A DNA stretch of 34,211 bases from a virus. Positions 21,321-29,888 of this stretch are shown here, in pieces. The translations under genes and the position numbers were made by a program. The notes under the pieces were generated by a model that searched no databases, was not told the origin of the DNA, and saw only the letters and a list, made by a program, of their open reading frames with translations. The stretch spans positions 1 to 34,211 of the IMG/VR virus record IMGVR_UViG_3300027896_000128. One strand, 5' to 3'. Numbering within the stretch: position 1 is the first letter of the stretch; every line of letters starts with the position of its first letter.

Positions 21321-22256
21321 ATGGCAACCGACAACAGGAAGGTCATCCAGAAGGCCAACGAGATCATGACGGCGGATCTCCTGGCTCAGGACGGCACGCT
21401 CCCGCCGTTCCGCGCCGCGCAGTTCCAGGTCAAAGTCATCGAGCAGTCGCGCATCATGCAGGTCGCGACCGTGCACCCGATGAAGGCGATGAAGGAGCAG
21501 GTGCCGCAGTTCAAGTACGGCAACCGCATCCTGCACGCGGGCGCCGAGGGTCAGGCGCTCCCCGCGGCGAGCGCTGGAAAGCCGACCTGGTCGTACGTCG
21601 AGCTGGACGCGCAGCTCTTCAAGGCGTTCATCCCGCTCACGACCGAGGTGCTCGAGGACAACATCGAGGGCGGCCGGCTCCCCGACCACCTCATGACCGA
21701 AGGCACCAAGGCCATCGCGCGCGACATCGAGGAGATCGCTCTCGACAGCGTCCTGTCGAGCACGGATCCCGATCTGGCGAAGATGAGCGGCCTGCTCGAC
21801 CAGGCGCACACGCACGTCATCGCCGCCGGTGGGGTGAAGGTCAACAAGGTGCTGCTTAAGAGCATGGTCGACGCGCTCGCCAACGAGTACACGCAGGACC
21901 TGTCGCTCCTGCGCTACCTCGTGTCCCCGCGCATGGAGCGCGCGTGGCGCGACACCCTGCTCGACCTCGCCACGACCTCCATCGTCTCGCACCAGAGCGT
22001 GGCCCCCGCGTACTGCGAGGGCATCGCGTTCGAGAAGCTGGCGAAGATCCGCGACAACATCGGCGGGGCCAACACCTCGAACATCATCCTCTGCAACCCG
22101 AAGGCGATCCTCTTCGGGTTCTGGCGCACGGTGGAGATGAAGCTCTGGGAGGACGTGCCCGCGGGCGTGACCTACCTGATCGTGCGCTGCCGCTGGGACG
22201 TGAAGTACAGCGACGAGCTCGGCGTCGCGAAGATGACGGGCGTCAAGGTCGCGTAG
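21321..22256 (+). CDS. Major capsid protein (HK97 fold)
   Basis: 311 aa, with GGGGAAAGGA upstream as ribosome-binding site. The sequence reads as a PBSX XkdG/HK97-like capsid: an N-terminal helix, a spine region (AFIPLTTEVLEDNIEGG), a long middle with LLRYLVSPRMERAWRDTLLD and the P-domain-like end NIILCNPKAILFGFWRTVEMKLWEDV, closing on short beta strands (VRCRWDVKYSDELGV). Hundreds of copies form the icosahedral shell. Position after protease and scaffold, and before small decoration-like proteins, is as expected. Strong codon bias and the good ribosome-binding site fit high expression. Confidence 0.87.
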   Translation: MATDNRKVIQKANEIMTADLLAQDGTLPPFRAAQFQVKVIEQSRIMQVATVHPMKAMKEQVPQFKYGNRILHAGAEGQALPAASAGKPTWSYVELDAQLFKAFIPLTTEVLEDNIEGGRLPDHLMTEGTKAIARDIEEIALDSVLSSTDPDLAKMSGLLDQAHTHVIAAGGVKVNKVLLKSMVDALANEYTQDLSLLRYLVSPRMERAWRDTLLDLATTSIVSHQSVAPAYCEGIAFEKLAKIRDNIGGANTSNIILCNPKAILFGFWRTVEMKLWEDVPAGVTYLIVRCRWDVKYSDELGVAKMTGVKVA

Positions 22257-22300
22257 TCGCGACCACGGCTGCTGGTACGGGGCCGCTGAGGTAGCACAAC

Positions 22301-22322
22301 AGACGCTACTGCAACGGCGTCT
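22301..22322 (+). other. Short hairpin after the capsid gene
   Basis: AGACGCT (22301-22307) pairs with GGCGTCT (22316-22322), six Watson-Crick pairs and one wobble, loop of eight. No T-tract follows, so a full terminator is doubtful; it may stabilise the 3' end or attenuate transcription. Confidence 0.35.
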
Positions 22323-22340
22323 AGAGACTGGAGAGGGAAC

Positions 22341-22691
22341 ATGGCCAACACCATCGGAACCGTCACGCGCGTCGCGCACCTCGGCGGGGGCGCCGGCAAG
22401 CCCTTCCTCGACGTCGTCAGTTTCCCCGGAGCCACGGCCATCGCCGGCGGCTACAACACCGGCGGCAACTCCGGGCTGCTGGCCGCGCTCCAGGCGCTGA
22501 CCCTGGACGGCCGCGTGATCCTCTCGGCGCTCTGCATGGCGGCCGGAGGCTACCGCGCCGAGTACGTGGTCGCCACCGACCTGGTCAAGGTGTACGGCAC
22601 CGGCTCCGCGAACAAGGCTCCCGGAACCGAGATCGACGCCACGACCGCGCTGGACGGCGTGACGTTCTTCTTCCTCATCCTCAGCCAGTAG
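22341..22691 (+). CDS. Probable capsid decoration or minor head protein
   Basis: 116 aa with GGAGAGGGA before the ATG. Gly/Ala-rich and beta-strand-rich (VVSFPGATAIAGGYNTGGNSG; VILSALCMAAGGYRAEYVV), no charged helices, ends in a hydrophobic strand FFFLILSQ. Proteins of this size and composition right after the capsid gene are commonly head decoration or stabilising proteins. No family signature; inferred from position. Confidence 0.5.
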   Translation: MANTIGTVTRVAHLGGGAGKPFLDVVSFPGATAIAGGYNTGGNSGLLAALQALTLDGRVILSALCMAAGGYRAEYVVATDLVKVYGTGSANKAPGTEIDATTALDGVTFFFLILSQ

Positions 22692-22704
22692 GTCGGAGGC
22701 AGTC

Positions 22705-23187
22705 ATGGCGACCATCGGCAGTGTGGGAAACCCCAACCCGGGGCCGGTCCAGCGGGACCTCGCGGACGACCTCGCCGTCCAGGGCCTGCTCGCGTACACC
22801 CCGACCACCACGTCGAGCGCGACGGACCTGAACGTCAACCTCAGCCCCGGAGAGGTCATCTTCAACCCCGCCGGCCATTCCGAGCAGTTCGATGCCCACG
22901 CCGACTTCGACGTCTACCACGGCGCGGCGCTGATCGTCTCCGGCCAGGGCGCCTACGCACGCATCGTGGTCAAGGACGTGAGCGGGGTGCTGAGTCTGGT
23001 GTCGGTCGTCGGCGCCGCCGGCGTCATCGGCGCCGAGGTCATCCCGACGGATGACACCGTGCAGGCCGCGGTCGGCGCCGGCGTGCCGTGGTACAACGTC
23101 GCGCTGGTGTACCTGAAGCTCGTCGGAACCTTCTACACGCAGACGCAGCGCAGCACCTCCTACCGCGTCAAGCACGTCCTCGGCTAA
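22705..23187 (+). CDS. Hypothetical structural protein, possible head fibre/decoration
   Basis: 160 aa, GGAGG upstream. Alternating beta strands throughout (DLNVNLSPGEVIFNPAG; FDVYHGAALIVSGQGAYARIVVKD; NVALVYLKLVGTFYTQ) with an N-terminal Pro/Gly-rich arm. Looks like an all-beta virion surface protein. Position after the capsid supports a decoration or head-fibre role; family not recognised. Confidence 0.5.
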   Translation: MATIGSVGNPNPGPVQRDLADDLAVQGLLAYTPTTTSSATDLNVNLSPGEVIFNPAGHSEQFDAHADFDVYHGAALIVSGQGAYARIVVKDVSGVLSLVSVVGAAGVIGAEVIPTDDTVQAAVGAGVPWYNVALVYLKLVGTFYTQTQRSTSYRVKHVLG

Positions 23188-23237
23188 CCGCCGAGTGGTG
23201 CGTCAGCGCGGTAGTCCCTTCACACAGGAGCGCCACC

Positions 23238-23957
23238 ATGTCCATCTTCGCTCGTCTGAAGCCGCGGGCCCCACGGCAGGGCTTCCCCCTGCTCACGTGC
23301 ACGTACCAGAGCATCAGGTTCGAGGCCGGGGGTCCGGCCGAGCCCGTCACGGGCGCCCAGGCCGCGTTCCTCAGGGCCTACCATGAGGTCGAGTCCGACC
23401 CCACCTCTCCACTGGCCTTCGAGGTCTGGGAGGGCAGCGCTGAGGGACCCGGGGGTCAGGCAGCTCCGTCCGCGGTGCCTCCGGAGCAGACGGCGAAGCT
23501 GAGGGCCTCGAAGCCATCCCCAAGCCCGATCACGAGTTCCGATCTCGCTCCGCCGAAGGCCCTGAAGCTCCCGGTCCCGCCCACGCTCGAGGAGGTGCGC
23601 GCGGCCGGCTATGTCTACCCCGGGGTTGCCGAGAAGATCGTGGCCGAGGAGCAGGCGAAGGCGACCGCGGGCATCCGGCCGTACGGCGACAAGGAGCCCC
23701 CTGGGCTCCCGGAGGAGCCCCCGGTCCGTGAGGAAGAGCAACCCCCGGTGGACACCGAGCAGGCCCCGCAGGCGGCGTCTCAGGACGCGGAGCAGCCGCT
23801 CGACGACACCCCCGACCCCACGGACACGCCGGAGGCCCAGGCTGCGCGCGAGGCTGCTGAGGCCGCGAGTCGCGCGGCCCTCACCGCCGTGCACGGTGAG
23901 GCGCAACCGGAGCCCACGAAGGGACGCTACCGTCGACGGATGGGCGCCCCTACCTGA
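23238..23957 (+). CDS. Pro/Glu-rich hypothetical protein
   Basis: 239 aa from ATG 23238, with CAGGAG upstream. A small folded N-terminus (FPLLTCTYQSIRFEAGG, 16-65) is followed by long Pro/Glu/Ala-rich disorder. In the middle, AGYVYPGVAEKIVAEEQAK resembles the AGFVFP tag of the scaffold-like proteins. The C-terminus is basic (GRYRRRMGAPT). The fold at the start resembles the short head proteins that precede connector genes. Function unknown. The promoter for the next gene overlaps its last codon. Confidence 0.5.
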   Translation: MSIFARLKPRAPRQGFPLLTCTYQSIRFEAGGPAEPVTGAQAAFLRAYHEVESDPTSPLAFEVWEGSAEGPGGQAAPSAVPPEQTAKLRASKPSPSPITSSDLAPPKALKLPVPPTLEEVRAAGYVYPGVAEKIVAEEQAKATAGIRPYGDKEPPGLPEEPPVREEEQPPVDTEQAPQAASQDAEQPLDDTPDPTDTPEAQAAREAAEAASRAALTAVHGEAQPEPTKGRYRRRMGAPT

Positions 23958-23983
23958 ACGCTCCCGAGCGCCAGCCGTAGCCT
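23956..23983 (+). promoter_or_regulatory. Late-promoter motif before the connector gene
   Basis: GAACGC (23956-23961), 16 bases, TAGCCT (23978-23983), six bases to ATG 23990. Best match to a TANNNT -10 box among all copies; no Shine-Dalgarno sequence. Confidence 0.65.
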
Positions 23984-23989
23984 CGGATC

Positions 23990-25063
23990 ATGCCGGCGCT
24001 GGCCCGAACCCGCAGCTACCAGTATCTCGACTGCTACACCGGAACGCCCGGGGTTCCTGCCGACGCCTACTCCGTCGAATTCACCATCTTCGACATCTCC
24101 ACCGACGCGAGGAAGGCTGTGCCGGAGCAGGTGTACCCGGTGTCCGGAGCGCGCTCCGTGCTTGACGTCGTTGCCGACAAGGTCGGCGCCGGTCACTACC
24201 GCACGGCCTGGGCTCCGGTCGACGCGGGCACCACGCTCTGGCCGCGCGGGCGTCATCGAATCACGTGGTACTGGAAGCTGACCGCGGGCGGAACGGACTA
24301 CGAGACGTCCGAGGAGTTCGACGTCGTCGCGACCGGTAGATCCTGGGGCTACTGCCTGCCGTCCGATCTCCGTGACGAAGGGCTCACGACGACGGAGGCT
24401 GGTGACCAGCGACTCGCGAACGTCATCCAGCTTGCGACGCAGATGATCGAGCGCTACTGCGTCCGGTGGTTCGAGCCGCGGGTCCAGACGTTCCAGCTCG
24501 ACGCCCGACAGTGGTTCTCCCCCCGTGTGGTCGACGGGACCATCCGACGCGTACTGGCTATGCCGCAGCCAATCGTGGCGCTCACCTCGATTGCCATCGC
24601 GGACACCCCGGTCGCGCTCACCGACATCAAGGTCTACAACCGCCATCTCGAGGGCCTCACCACGCCCGACGACCGCGAGATCCCGAAGATCGAGTGGCTG
24701 CTCTCGTACTGGAGCTACGGGCTCGCTTGGCTGGAGTTCTCGAGCAACTTCTCGCAGGGCCTGCGCATCGTCGACGTGACCGGAGTGTTCGGGTACACCG
24801 ACCCCGATGGGTCCGTGGTGGGCGTGACCCCAGCGATGATCCAGCACGCCTGCAAACTGTTGGTCATGCGCGAATTCCCGACGATGAGTGGGGACGTCGA
24901 CACGCGCGAGGACCGGCAGCAGCGGTGGAGAGTCGTGAGCGACCGCACGCGCGACCAGCAAGTCGGCCTGGCCCCGCGCGTAGCTGGTAGCTTCACCGGG
25001 GACCCAGACGTCGACCGGCTCTTGGACGCCTATCGCCGGATCTCGCTCGCCGCGGGGGTGTAG
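23990..25063 (+). CDS. Head-tail connector/adaptor with N-terminal Ig-like domain
   Basis: 357 aa. Residues 1-118 are beta-rich (SVEFTIFDIST; HRITWYWKLTAGG; TSEEFDVVA), like an Ig or beta-sandwich module. From about 122, YCLPSDLRDEGLTTTEAGDQRLANVIQLATQMIERYC begins a helical adaptor of the HK97 gp6/XkdH type, followed by inserted strands and the C-terminal helices (MIQHACKLLVMREFPTM). The adaptor part would bind the portal ring and build the neck. Normal adaptors have about 100-120 aa, so the extra N-terminal domain and the insert are unusual. The start is six bases past a promoter box. Confidence 0.65.
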   Translation: MPALARTRSYQYLDCYTGTPGVPADAYSVEFTIFDISTDARKAVPEQVYPVSGARSVLDVVADKVGAGHYRTAWAPVDAGTTLWPRGRHRITWYWKLTAGGTDYETSEEFDVVATGRSWGYCLPSDLRDEGLTTTEAGDQRLANVIQLATQMIERYCVRWFEPRVQTFQLDARQWFSPRVVDGTIRRVLAMPQPIVALTSIAIADTPVALTDIKVYNRHLEGLTTPDDREIPKIEWLLSYWSYGLAWLEFSSNFSQGLRIVDVTGVFGYTDPDGSVVGVTPAMIQHACKLLVMREFPTMSGDVDTREDRQQRWRVVSDRTRDQQVGLAPRVAGSFTGDPDVDRLLDAYRRISLAAGV

Positions 25064-25065
25064 CG

Positions 25066-25554
25066 GTGCGCGGGAAACTCCTGCACCCGATGTTGGCCGA
25101 GCTCCACCGGCTCGACACCTCGGCCACGGCCGCTGCCAACGGCTACGACGACGACTTCCGGGAGCCCAGGCGTACCTCCGATGGCTCGTGGAAGGGGCAG
25201 AGCGCGCTCCAGGAGCAGGCTCCGATTCTCGTGCGCTGCCAGGTCGAGATCAACACCTACGGGGCGCTCGTGGCGCTCCTGAGCGGGAACGCCACCGAGA
25301 ACCACGTCGTGCTCTGCTTCCACTTCGCGGACCTCGAGCGCGCCGGCCTCGTGGACGACAGCACGAAGACCGCCGAGATCAAGCTGCACGCTCGACTCAC
25401 GGCCATCTACCGACCGAACGGGACGCTCGAGCAGACCATCAAGGCCCCGGGCCTCTACGCCATCGACGTCCAACCGGCTTCATTCGGACTGGGGTCGAGG
25501 CGAAACCTCCTGCTTGTGACCTTCAAGTGCCGTGATCCGAGCGTCAAGGGGTAG
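25066..25554 (+). CDS. Probable head-closure/neck protein
   Basis: 162 aa from GTG 25066, two bases after the preceding stop. After a helical start the protein is beta-rich: APILVRCQVEINTYGALVAL, NHVVLCFHFADLERAGL, GLYAIDVQPASFGLG. This resembles small beta-barrel head-closure or stopper proteins that follow the adaptor gene in many phages. The identity is inferred from order and fold pattern; no diagnostic motif. Confidence 0.5.
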   Translation: MRGKLLHPMLAELHRLDTSATAAANGYDDDFREPRRTSDGSWKGQSALQEQAPILVRCQVEINTYGALVALLSGNATENHVVLCFHFADLERAGLVDDSTKTAEIKLHARLTAIYRPNGTLEQTIKAPGLYAIDVQPASFGLGSRRNLLLVTFKCRDPSVKG

Positions 25555-25557
25555 GCG

Positions 25558-26388
25558 GTGAACGTCCTGGTCATCAAGACCGGGGACTGGGGGCTCGCCG
25601 AGCGCATCGCTCAGGCGTTCCCGCGGGACATCAGGGAGGCGCTGCGCACGGTGGTCCGCCAGGAGGCGGAGGACGTCAGAACCGCGATGGTCGAAGGGAT
25701 CATCGCTCAGGCGCCAGGGGGTGAGCGCTTCAAGGCGTTGGCGGCCTCGACGTTGGCCTTCCGCCGGGCGCAGGCCGCGGGTGGAGCGCTCGCGGCCGGC
25801 CGGAAGAAGATCGCGGGGCTGCGGACGAAGGCGGCGGAGAAGGAGAGAGGGCTCACCGCGGCCCGCCACGCGGGAATGTACGTCTCGCGCAACAAGTTCG
25901 GGACTGCCGCCTCGCGCTACCAGAAGCTGCAGTCGGCCATCGGGCGCGCGCGTGTCAGCACGAGTGGCAAGGCCATCGCCCAGGCGATGCGGAAGGGCAT
26001 CAACGACAAGGCCCTCGTCGGTGGCGGCGACTTAATCGGCAGCATCCGCGCGATCCACAAAGGCGACACGTCGTTCATCGGCATCCTGCGCACGGCGAAG
26101 ACCAAGGACGGCAAGAGCCTGTTCAACGTCGCACGGATCCACGAGTTCGGGGGCGGGCCCAAGGCCGTGAGGATGTCGAAGAAACAGCGCGCGTTCCTGC
26201 ACGCGATGTTCCGCACGATCGGGACGGTCAAGACGGCCAAGGGCGGAGGGGGGGTGCTAACGATCCGCATCCCGGCCCGTCCGTTCGTCCGGCCCGTGTT
26301 CCGGGCCCTCTACGGCGACGACTTGACCACCATGAAGCGCATCGCCAAGCGGCTAGTGGCGGCGCTGCCACTGATACCCATGCCGTAG
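25558..26388 (+). CDS. Tail completion / virion morphogenesis protein
   Basis: 276 aa from GTG 25558. An N-terminal helix pair (DIREALRTVVRQEAEDVRTAM), a basic central insert with many Lys/Arg, the typical NVARIHEFGGG, and the C-terminal IPARPFVRPVFRAL match the phage virion morphogenesis / HK97 gp10-like group, which joins heads and tails. The central Lys/Arg-rich insert (75-140) makes it longer than the usual 150-aa versions. Continuous operon with the previous two genes; the next unit has its own promoter motif. Confidence 0.7.
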   Translation: MNVLVIKTGDWGLAERIAQAFPRDIREALRTVVRQEAEDVRTAMVEGIIAQAPGGERFKALAASTLAFRRAQAAGGALAAGRKKIAGLRTKAAEKERGLTAARHAGMYVSRNKFGTAASRYQKLQSAIGRARVSTSGKAIAQAMRKGINDKALVGGGDLIGSIRAIHKGDTSFIGILRTAKTKDGKSLFNVARIHEFGGGPKAVRMSKKQRAFLHAMFRTIGTVKTAKGGGGVLTIRIPARPFVRPVFRALYGDDLTTMKRIAKRLVAALPLIPMP

Positions 26389-26400
26389 GCTACCCGAACT

Positions 26401-26428
26401 GAACGCACGGGACGGTGCCTCCGATCCT
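26401..26428 (+). promoter_or_regulatory. Late-promoter motif before the tail-terminator gene
   Basis: GAACGC (26401-26406), 16 bases, GATCCT (26423-26428), six bases to ATG 26435. The wider context GAACTGAACGC and GATCCTGCG repeats the copies at 19023 and 20360. Confidence 0.65.
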
Positions 26429-26434
26429 GCGTGC

Positions 26435-27436
26435 ATGGCCGTTCCGACCGTCTCCGCCGTGACCCCGACCTCCGGTCCCACCGGGGGACGGACGTACGTG
26501 GAGATCACGGGCACCGGCTTCGCGATGCCTCCGGCGCCGACGACGTTCCCGGCGCCCGTTCCGGCTCCCCGCGTGCGCGTGCAGTTCCGGCAGACGGTGG
26601 TGCGCAAGGGTGTGTCGACGGTGGTCACGCGCCCGGCAACGCGCGTCGAGGTCGACCTCTCCACGCACCTGTCGTTCCTCGCTCCCGTAGGGGACCACGG
26701 CGAGGACAACGCGGCACTCGCCGCCGACATCATCGTCACGAACCTCGACTCCGCTGGAGTCCCCGTTCCGACCGAGAGCGTCACGAAGCTGGCGGCCTAC
26801 TCGTACTCGCTGCCGTCGCTGGCGGTCGACTCCGACTACGCCCGGGTAATCAAGGCGCTGATCCAGGAGTTCAAGCGCCAGGTGTGCCAGGAGACGGTGC
26901 TCACGACCGAGACCGACTGGGACGACGATGCCTCGGACGACGCGCAGGAGACGCCGGAGCCCACGCTCCCGTCCCTGACGCTGATTGGCCCGCGCCTCAG
27001 TAGCACGGACGTGCGGCAGTCGTCGTCGGCGCTGAAGGTCCAGTCCGGGAGCGACTGGAAGGACTACCGGCCGGCGCCGGTGAAGGACCTCGAGTTCGAT
27101 ATCGTCATCGCTACCGGAGGAGAGGCCGCGATGACCCAGGGCCTCAACCTCAGCGCCCAGGTCGTCGAGTTCTTCCGCCGCAATCCCTATCTCGTCGTGG
27201 CGAAGGACCCGACGGACGCGACCGCCGGCGATGCCGAGTTCGAGCTCGAGCTACTCGCCGACCCCGACGCCGACGGGCTGCCGAACCTCGACGACCTCCG
27301 CAGCTTCCGTGGCTCGTTCGCGCTCAAGGGCGTGCCCTTCGAGGGGCTGCCGGGAGTCGCCAACGACCTGCTGTACCGCAAGGGCCACGCGGTCGAGACC
27401 CTCGAGACGACGAGCGAACGCACGGAGGTCGCCTGA
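26435..27436 (+). CDS. TIG/IPT domain fused to a tail-terminator-like protein
   Basis: 333 aa. Residues 3-30 (PTVSAVTPTSGPTGGRTYVE and the following ITGTGF) are a clear IPT/TIG Ig-like start, and strands continue to about 125. From about 130 the protein has a helix (DYARVIKALIQEFKRQV), a linker of acidic residues, and VKDLEFDIVIATGG followed by LNLSAQVVEFFRRNPYLVV. This resembles tail terminators that cap the tube and sheath at the neck. The gene precedes the sheath gene, where that protein belongs. The TIG domain may face outward and bind a surface. Confidence 0.6.
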   Translation: MAVPTVSAVTPTSGPTGGRTYVEITGTGFAMPPAPTTFPAPVPAPRVRVQFRQTVVRKGVSTVVTRPATRVEVDLSTHLSFLAPVGDHGEDNAALAADIIVTNLDSAGVPVPTESVTKLAAYSYSLPSLAVDSDYARVIKALIQEFKRQVCQETVLTTETDWDDDASDDAQETPEPTLPSLTLIGPRLSSTDVRQSSSALKVQSGSDWKDYRPAPVKDLEFDIVIATGGEAAMTQGLNLSAQVVEFFRRNPYLVVAKDPTDATAGDAEFELELLADPDADGLPNLDDLRSFRGSFALKGVPFEGLPGVANDLLYRKGHAVETLETTSERTEVA

Positions 27437-27714
27437 TGTCGGTGACGCTGCAGCACCGCCTGCGCTCCATGCAGGCCTACAACCTCGACCACGAGCACTA
27501 CTGCAAGGCCCTCGGGCGCTGCGAATGCACGGTCGTCGAGACGCGCGTCTTCGTGCGGACCCCGGCAGCCGGCATGAAGGTGGCCGAGAAGACGGCGCCG
27601 CCAGTGCTGACGCTGCTGGCGCGTGAGAGCCGCGGGGGACTCCCGAACGCCATCCTGACCGCCCCGAGCATCGCCTCGGCCATCAAGCGCGGCGACATCC
27701 GCCGCGTGCCGTAG
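27436..27714 (+). CDS. Small hypothetical protein before the tail sheath
   Basis: 92 aa; the ATG shares a base with the preceding stop. Basic protein with CRC-type residues (ALGRCECTVVETRVFVR) and a helical end with ILTAPSIASAIKRGDI. Position between terminator and sheath is constant in many contractile-tail phages for small unknown proteins. No function assigned. Confidence 0.5.
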   Translation: MSVTLQHRLRSMQAYNLDHEHYCKALGRCECTVVETRVFVRTPAAGMKVAEKTAPPVLTLLARESRGGLPNAILTAPSIASAIKRGDIRRVP

Positions 27715-27729
27715 GAGCAGGAGGAGCAC

Positions 27730-29343
27730 ATGGCTTCCGACCTCAGCAGCGAGATGAAAGTCCGGTTCTCCTCCGGGGGAATCCCGAACATCGCCGCCCG
27801 CAACGCCCACGTCATCGGCATCGCCGGCGTCACCGAGCGCGGGCCCTTCGGCGCGCGCCTGGTCTCGTCGTGGGCGGAGTATCTGAAGACCTACGGCGGG
27901 TTCACGGCCAATGCCGATGTCGCGCTCGCGGTGTGGAACTGCTTCGCCGAGCGCGGCGATGCCAGCCCCGAGCTCTACATCAACCGCATCGTGCACCGGA
28001 ACGGGGACGTCGCCGCGAGCGCGGCCGCCACGGTCATGCTGCGCTCGGGCGGGGTCGGCACGTTCCTGTTCGACACGCTCAAGGTCGACGGCAAGACCCA
28101 CGGCTCCTACGCCAACAGCATCAAGATCCGCGTCGCGGACGCCACCAACGGCGAGGCCGCCTGCTTCGATCTCAAGGTGGAGCTCTCGGGCGTGGTGGTC
28201 GAGCACTGGAAGAACCTCACGATGGACTCGACTGACGCCGTGTCCTACGTCGAGACCGTCATCAACCACGCGACCGCCGGCTCCGACTACATCGCCGTCA
28301 CCGACCAGGACGTGCTGGTCGCGGCGCTGCAGAAGCGTCCGGTGAACGGCCTGTCGGCCTACATGGCCAGCGGCGACGATGGCCTCTCCGGGCTCGTGGA
28401 CCTCGACTACACCGGAAGCAAGACCGCCGGCATCGGCCTCTACGCCTTCGACGCGCTGCAGACGCTGGACATCCTCATCGTCCCCGGCCGCGCGACTACG
28501 ACCGTCCAGAACGCGCTGGTCACCTACTGCGAGACCGACTGGGGCGGCCAGACGCTCGCCATCCTCGATCCCGCGGCCTCGCAGACGGCGGCCCAGATGG
28601 TCACCTACTGGGTCACGACCGCGTCGCTCTACGGCCTGTCGTTCAAGATCGCGATGTACTGGCCGCGGCCGCGCATCACCAACCCCGACCCGGTCACCTT
28701 CGGCACCGGCCTCTCCATCTCGGTCCCCCCGTCGGGGCTGCTGGCCGGACTGTGCGCGCGGGTTGCGGCCGAGTCGCCCAAGGGCAAGTTCACGCAGCCC
28801 GCGGGCATCTCCTGGCCGCTTCGGTCCGTCGTCGGGTTCGAGGGCGAGGACGACGAGCGCAAGCAGCCGCACGCGGTCTGCCAGAAGACCACGCGCAACC
28901 TCGTGTTCCCCAAGCGGATCAACCCGCTGCGCAAGGACAAGGTGGGCCCCTACTACGTCGACGGCGAGCTCACCGCGAAGCGCGGAACCAGCAAGGACTT
29001 CGCGACCGTCGGCGAGCAACTCGGCGCCCAGTACGTGGCGAAGGAGGTCGAGCAGGGCCTCGACATCGTGCGCCACATGGACAACGACGAGGTCACGCGC
29101 GAGCAGGCCCGCCAAGTGGTCGACATGTTCCTGCGGCCGCAGTGCGCGGCCGGCTGCTTCAAGAGCAAGGACCCGGCCACGGCGTACGTGGTCGACTTCG
29201 GCGCCGGGCTCAACACCCCGGACGTCGTCCGGCAGAACAAGCTCAAGGGCTACATCGGGCTCGCGACCAACGACCCGATCCTCTACGGCGACATCGAGAT
29301 CGCCAAGGACACCCGGGCGTACGACGCCTCGGTCGCGCCGTAA
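27730..29343 (+). CDS. Tail sheath protein
   Basis: 537 aa with GGAGGAG upstream. The N-terminus IAARNAHVIGIAGVTERGPFGARLVSSWAEYLKTYGGF is the standard sheath opening: a strand, then the G-x-T-x-x-G-P-x-x-x-P-like turn and the xxFxxxYG motif. DLDYTGSKTAGIGLYAFDAL lies mid-protein. The C-terminal domain (HAVCQKTTRNLVFPKRINPLR; LKGYIGLATNDPILYGDIEI) matches the part that builds the contractile helix in T4 gp18/phage sheath families. This proves a contractile tail. The tube gene follows 21 bases later. Confidence 0.93.
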   Translation: MASDLSSEMKVRFSSGGIPNIAARNAHVIGIAGVTERGPFGARLVSSWAEYLKTYGGFTANADVALAVWNCFAERGDASPELYINRIVHRNGDVAASAAATVMLRSGGVGTFLFDTLKVDGKTHGSYANSIKIRVADATNGEAACFDLKVELSGVVVEHWKNLTMDSTDAVSYVETVINHATAGSDYIAVTDQDVLVAALQKRPVNGLSAYMASGDDGLSGLVDLDYTGSKTAGIGLYAFDALQTLDILIVPGRATTTVQNALVTYCETDWGGQTLAILDPAASQTAAQMVTYWVTTASLYGLSFKIAMYWPRPRITNPDPVTFGTGLSISVPPSGLLAGLCARVAAESPKGKFTQPAGISWPLRSVVGFEGEDDERKQPHAVCQKTTRNLVFPKRINPLRKDKVGPYYVDGELTAKRGTSKDFATVGEQLGAQYVAKEVEQGLDIVRHMDNDEVTREQARQVVDMFLRPQCAAGCFKSKDPATAYVVDFGAGLNTPDVVRQNKLKGYIGLATNDPILYGDIEIAKDTRAYDASVAP

Positions 29344-29364
29344 CCGACGGCGAGGGAGTGAGCC

Positions 29365-29823
29365 ATGGCCATCAACGGAAGTCCCAAGAAGTTCGTCAGC
29401 CCCGCCAAGGCCCGGCTGATCATCCACGGCGTCGGCGTCATCGAGCGGTGGCGGAAGATCAGCGGCCTCGGCGGTACGACCGAGACCGCCGAGTTCTACG
29501 AGGGCGGCAACCCCGATCCGGTGGCGCAGCTCCCCACGGTCAACAAGTGGGAGGACATCAAGATCGAGCGCGGACGCACCATCGACCACTCGGTGCGCGA
29601 CTGGGCCACGCAGTGCCGCAGCGGGCGCTACCGGGCCGAGGACATCGAGAAGGAGGCCACCCTCCAGACGCTCGACCTCAACGGCGACGTCCTGTTCGCG
29701 GACACCTACCACCGCTGCAAGGTCGTCGGCTACAGCGAGTCGGACAAGGAGAGCAAGCCCGGCGACGTCGTGATCGAGACGATCACGATCAAGCACATGG
29801 GCGCCGACCTCACGCAGCGGTAG
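29365..29823 (+). CDS. Tail tube protein (T4 gp19-like)
   Basis: 152 aa with GAGGGAG upstream. Beta-rich with an acidic loop, including WRKISGLGGTTETAEFYEGGNPD, KWEDIKIERGRTIDHSVRDW, and the closing strand VVIETITIKHMGADL, the pattern of T4 gp19/Hcp-like tube proteins. Hexamer rings stack to form the inner tube inside the sheath. A strong terminator follows the gene. Confidence 0.88.
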   Translation: MAINGSPKKFVSPAKARLIIHGVGVIERWRKISGLGGTTETAEFYEGGNPDPVAQLPTVNKWEDIKIERGRTIDHSVRDWATQCRSGRYRAEDIEKEATLQTLDLNGDVLFADTYHRCKVVGYSESDKESKPGDVVIETITIKHMGADLTQR

Positions 29824-29843
29824 CCCTGCGCTGTCGCAATCCG

Positions 29844-29870
29844 CGCCGGCGTCCGTCCAGGGCGTCGGCG
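29844..29870 (+). terminator. Rho-independent terminator after sheath-tube genes
   Basis: Stem of 11 pairs, 29844-29854 with 29860-29870 (two G-T wobbles), a five-base loop, then TTTCT at 29871-29875. It lies 20 bases after the tube stop and would lower transcription of the chaperone genes relative to sheath and tube. Confidence 0.65.
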
Positions 29871-29888
29871 TTTCTGTAGGAGGAGTCG

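Noticed and set aside
22301-22322. Hairpin after the capsid gene as a rho-independent terminator
   Set aside because: Short stem and no T-tract; kept only as a weak structural feature.
20724-22865. Minus-strand open frame of 713 codons over the capsid and scaffold genes
   Set aside because: Antisense shadow of the capsid gene; no domain pattern and no ribosome-binding site.
27415-27440. GAACGC before 27436 as another late promoter
   Set aside because: The second box would fall inside the gene and is GTCGGT; the gene is coupled to the preceding stop.
27187-29796. Very long open frame on the minus strand (869 codons) across the sheath and tube genes
   Set aside because: It mirrors well-recognised sheath and tube proteins on the plus strand and has the Asp/Val/Leu/Arg bias of an antisense shadow of GC-rich codons.
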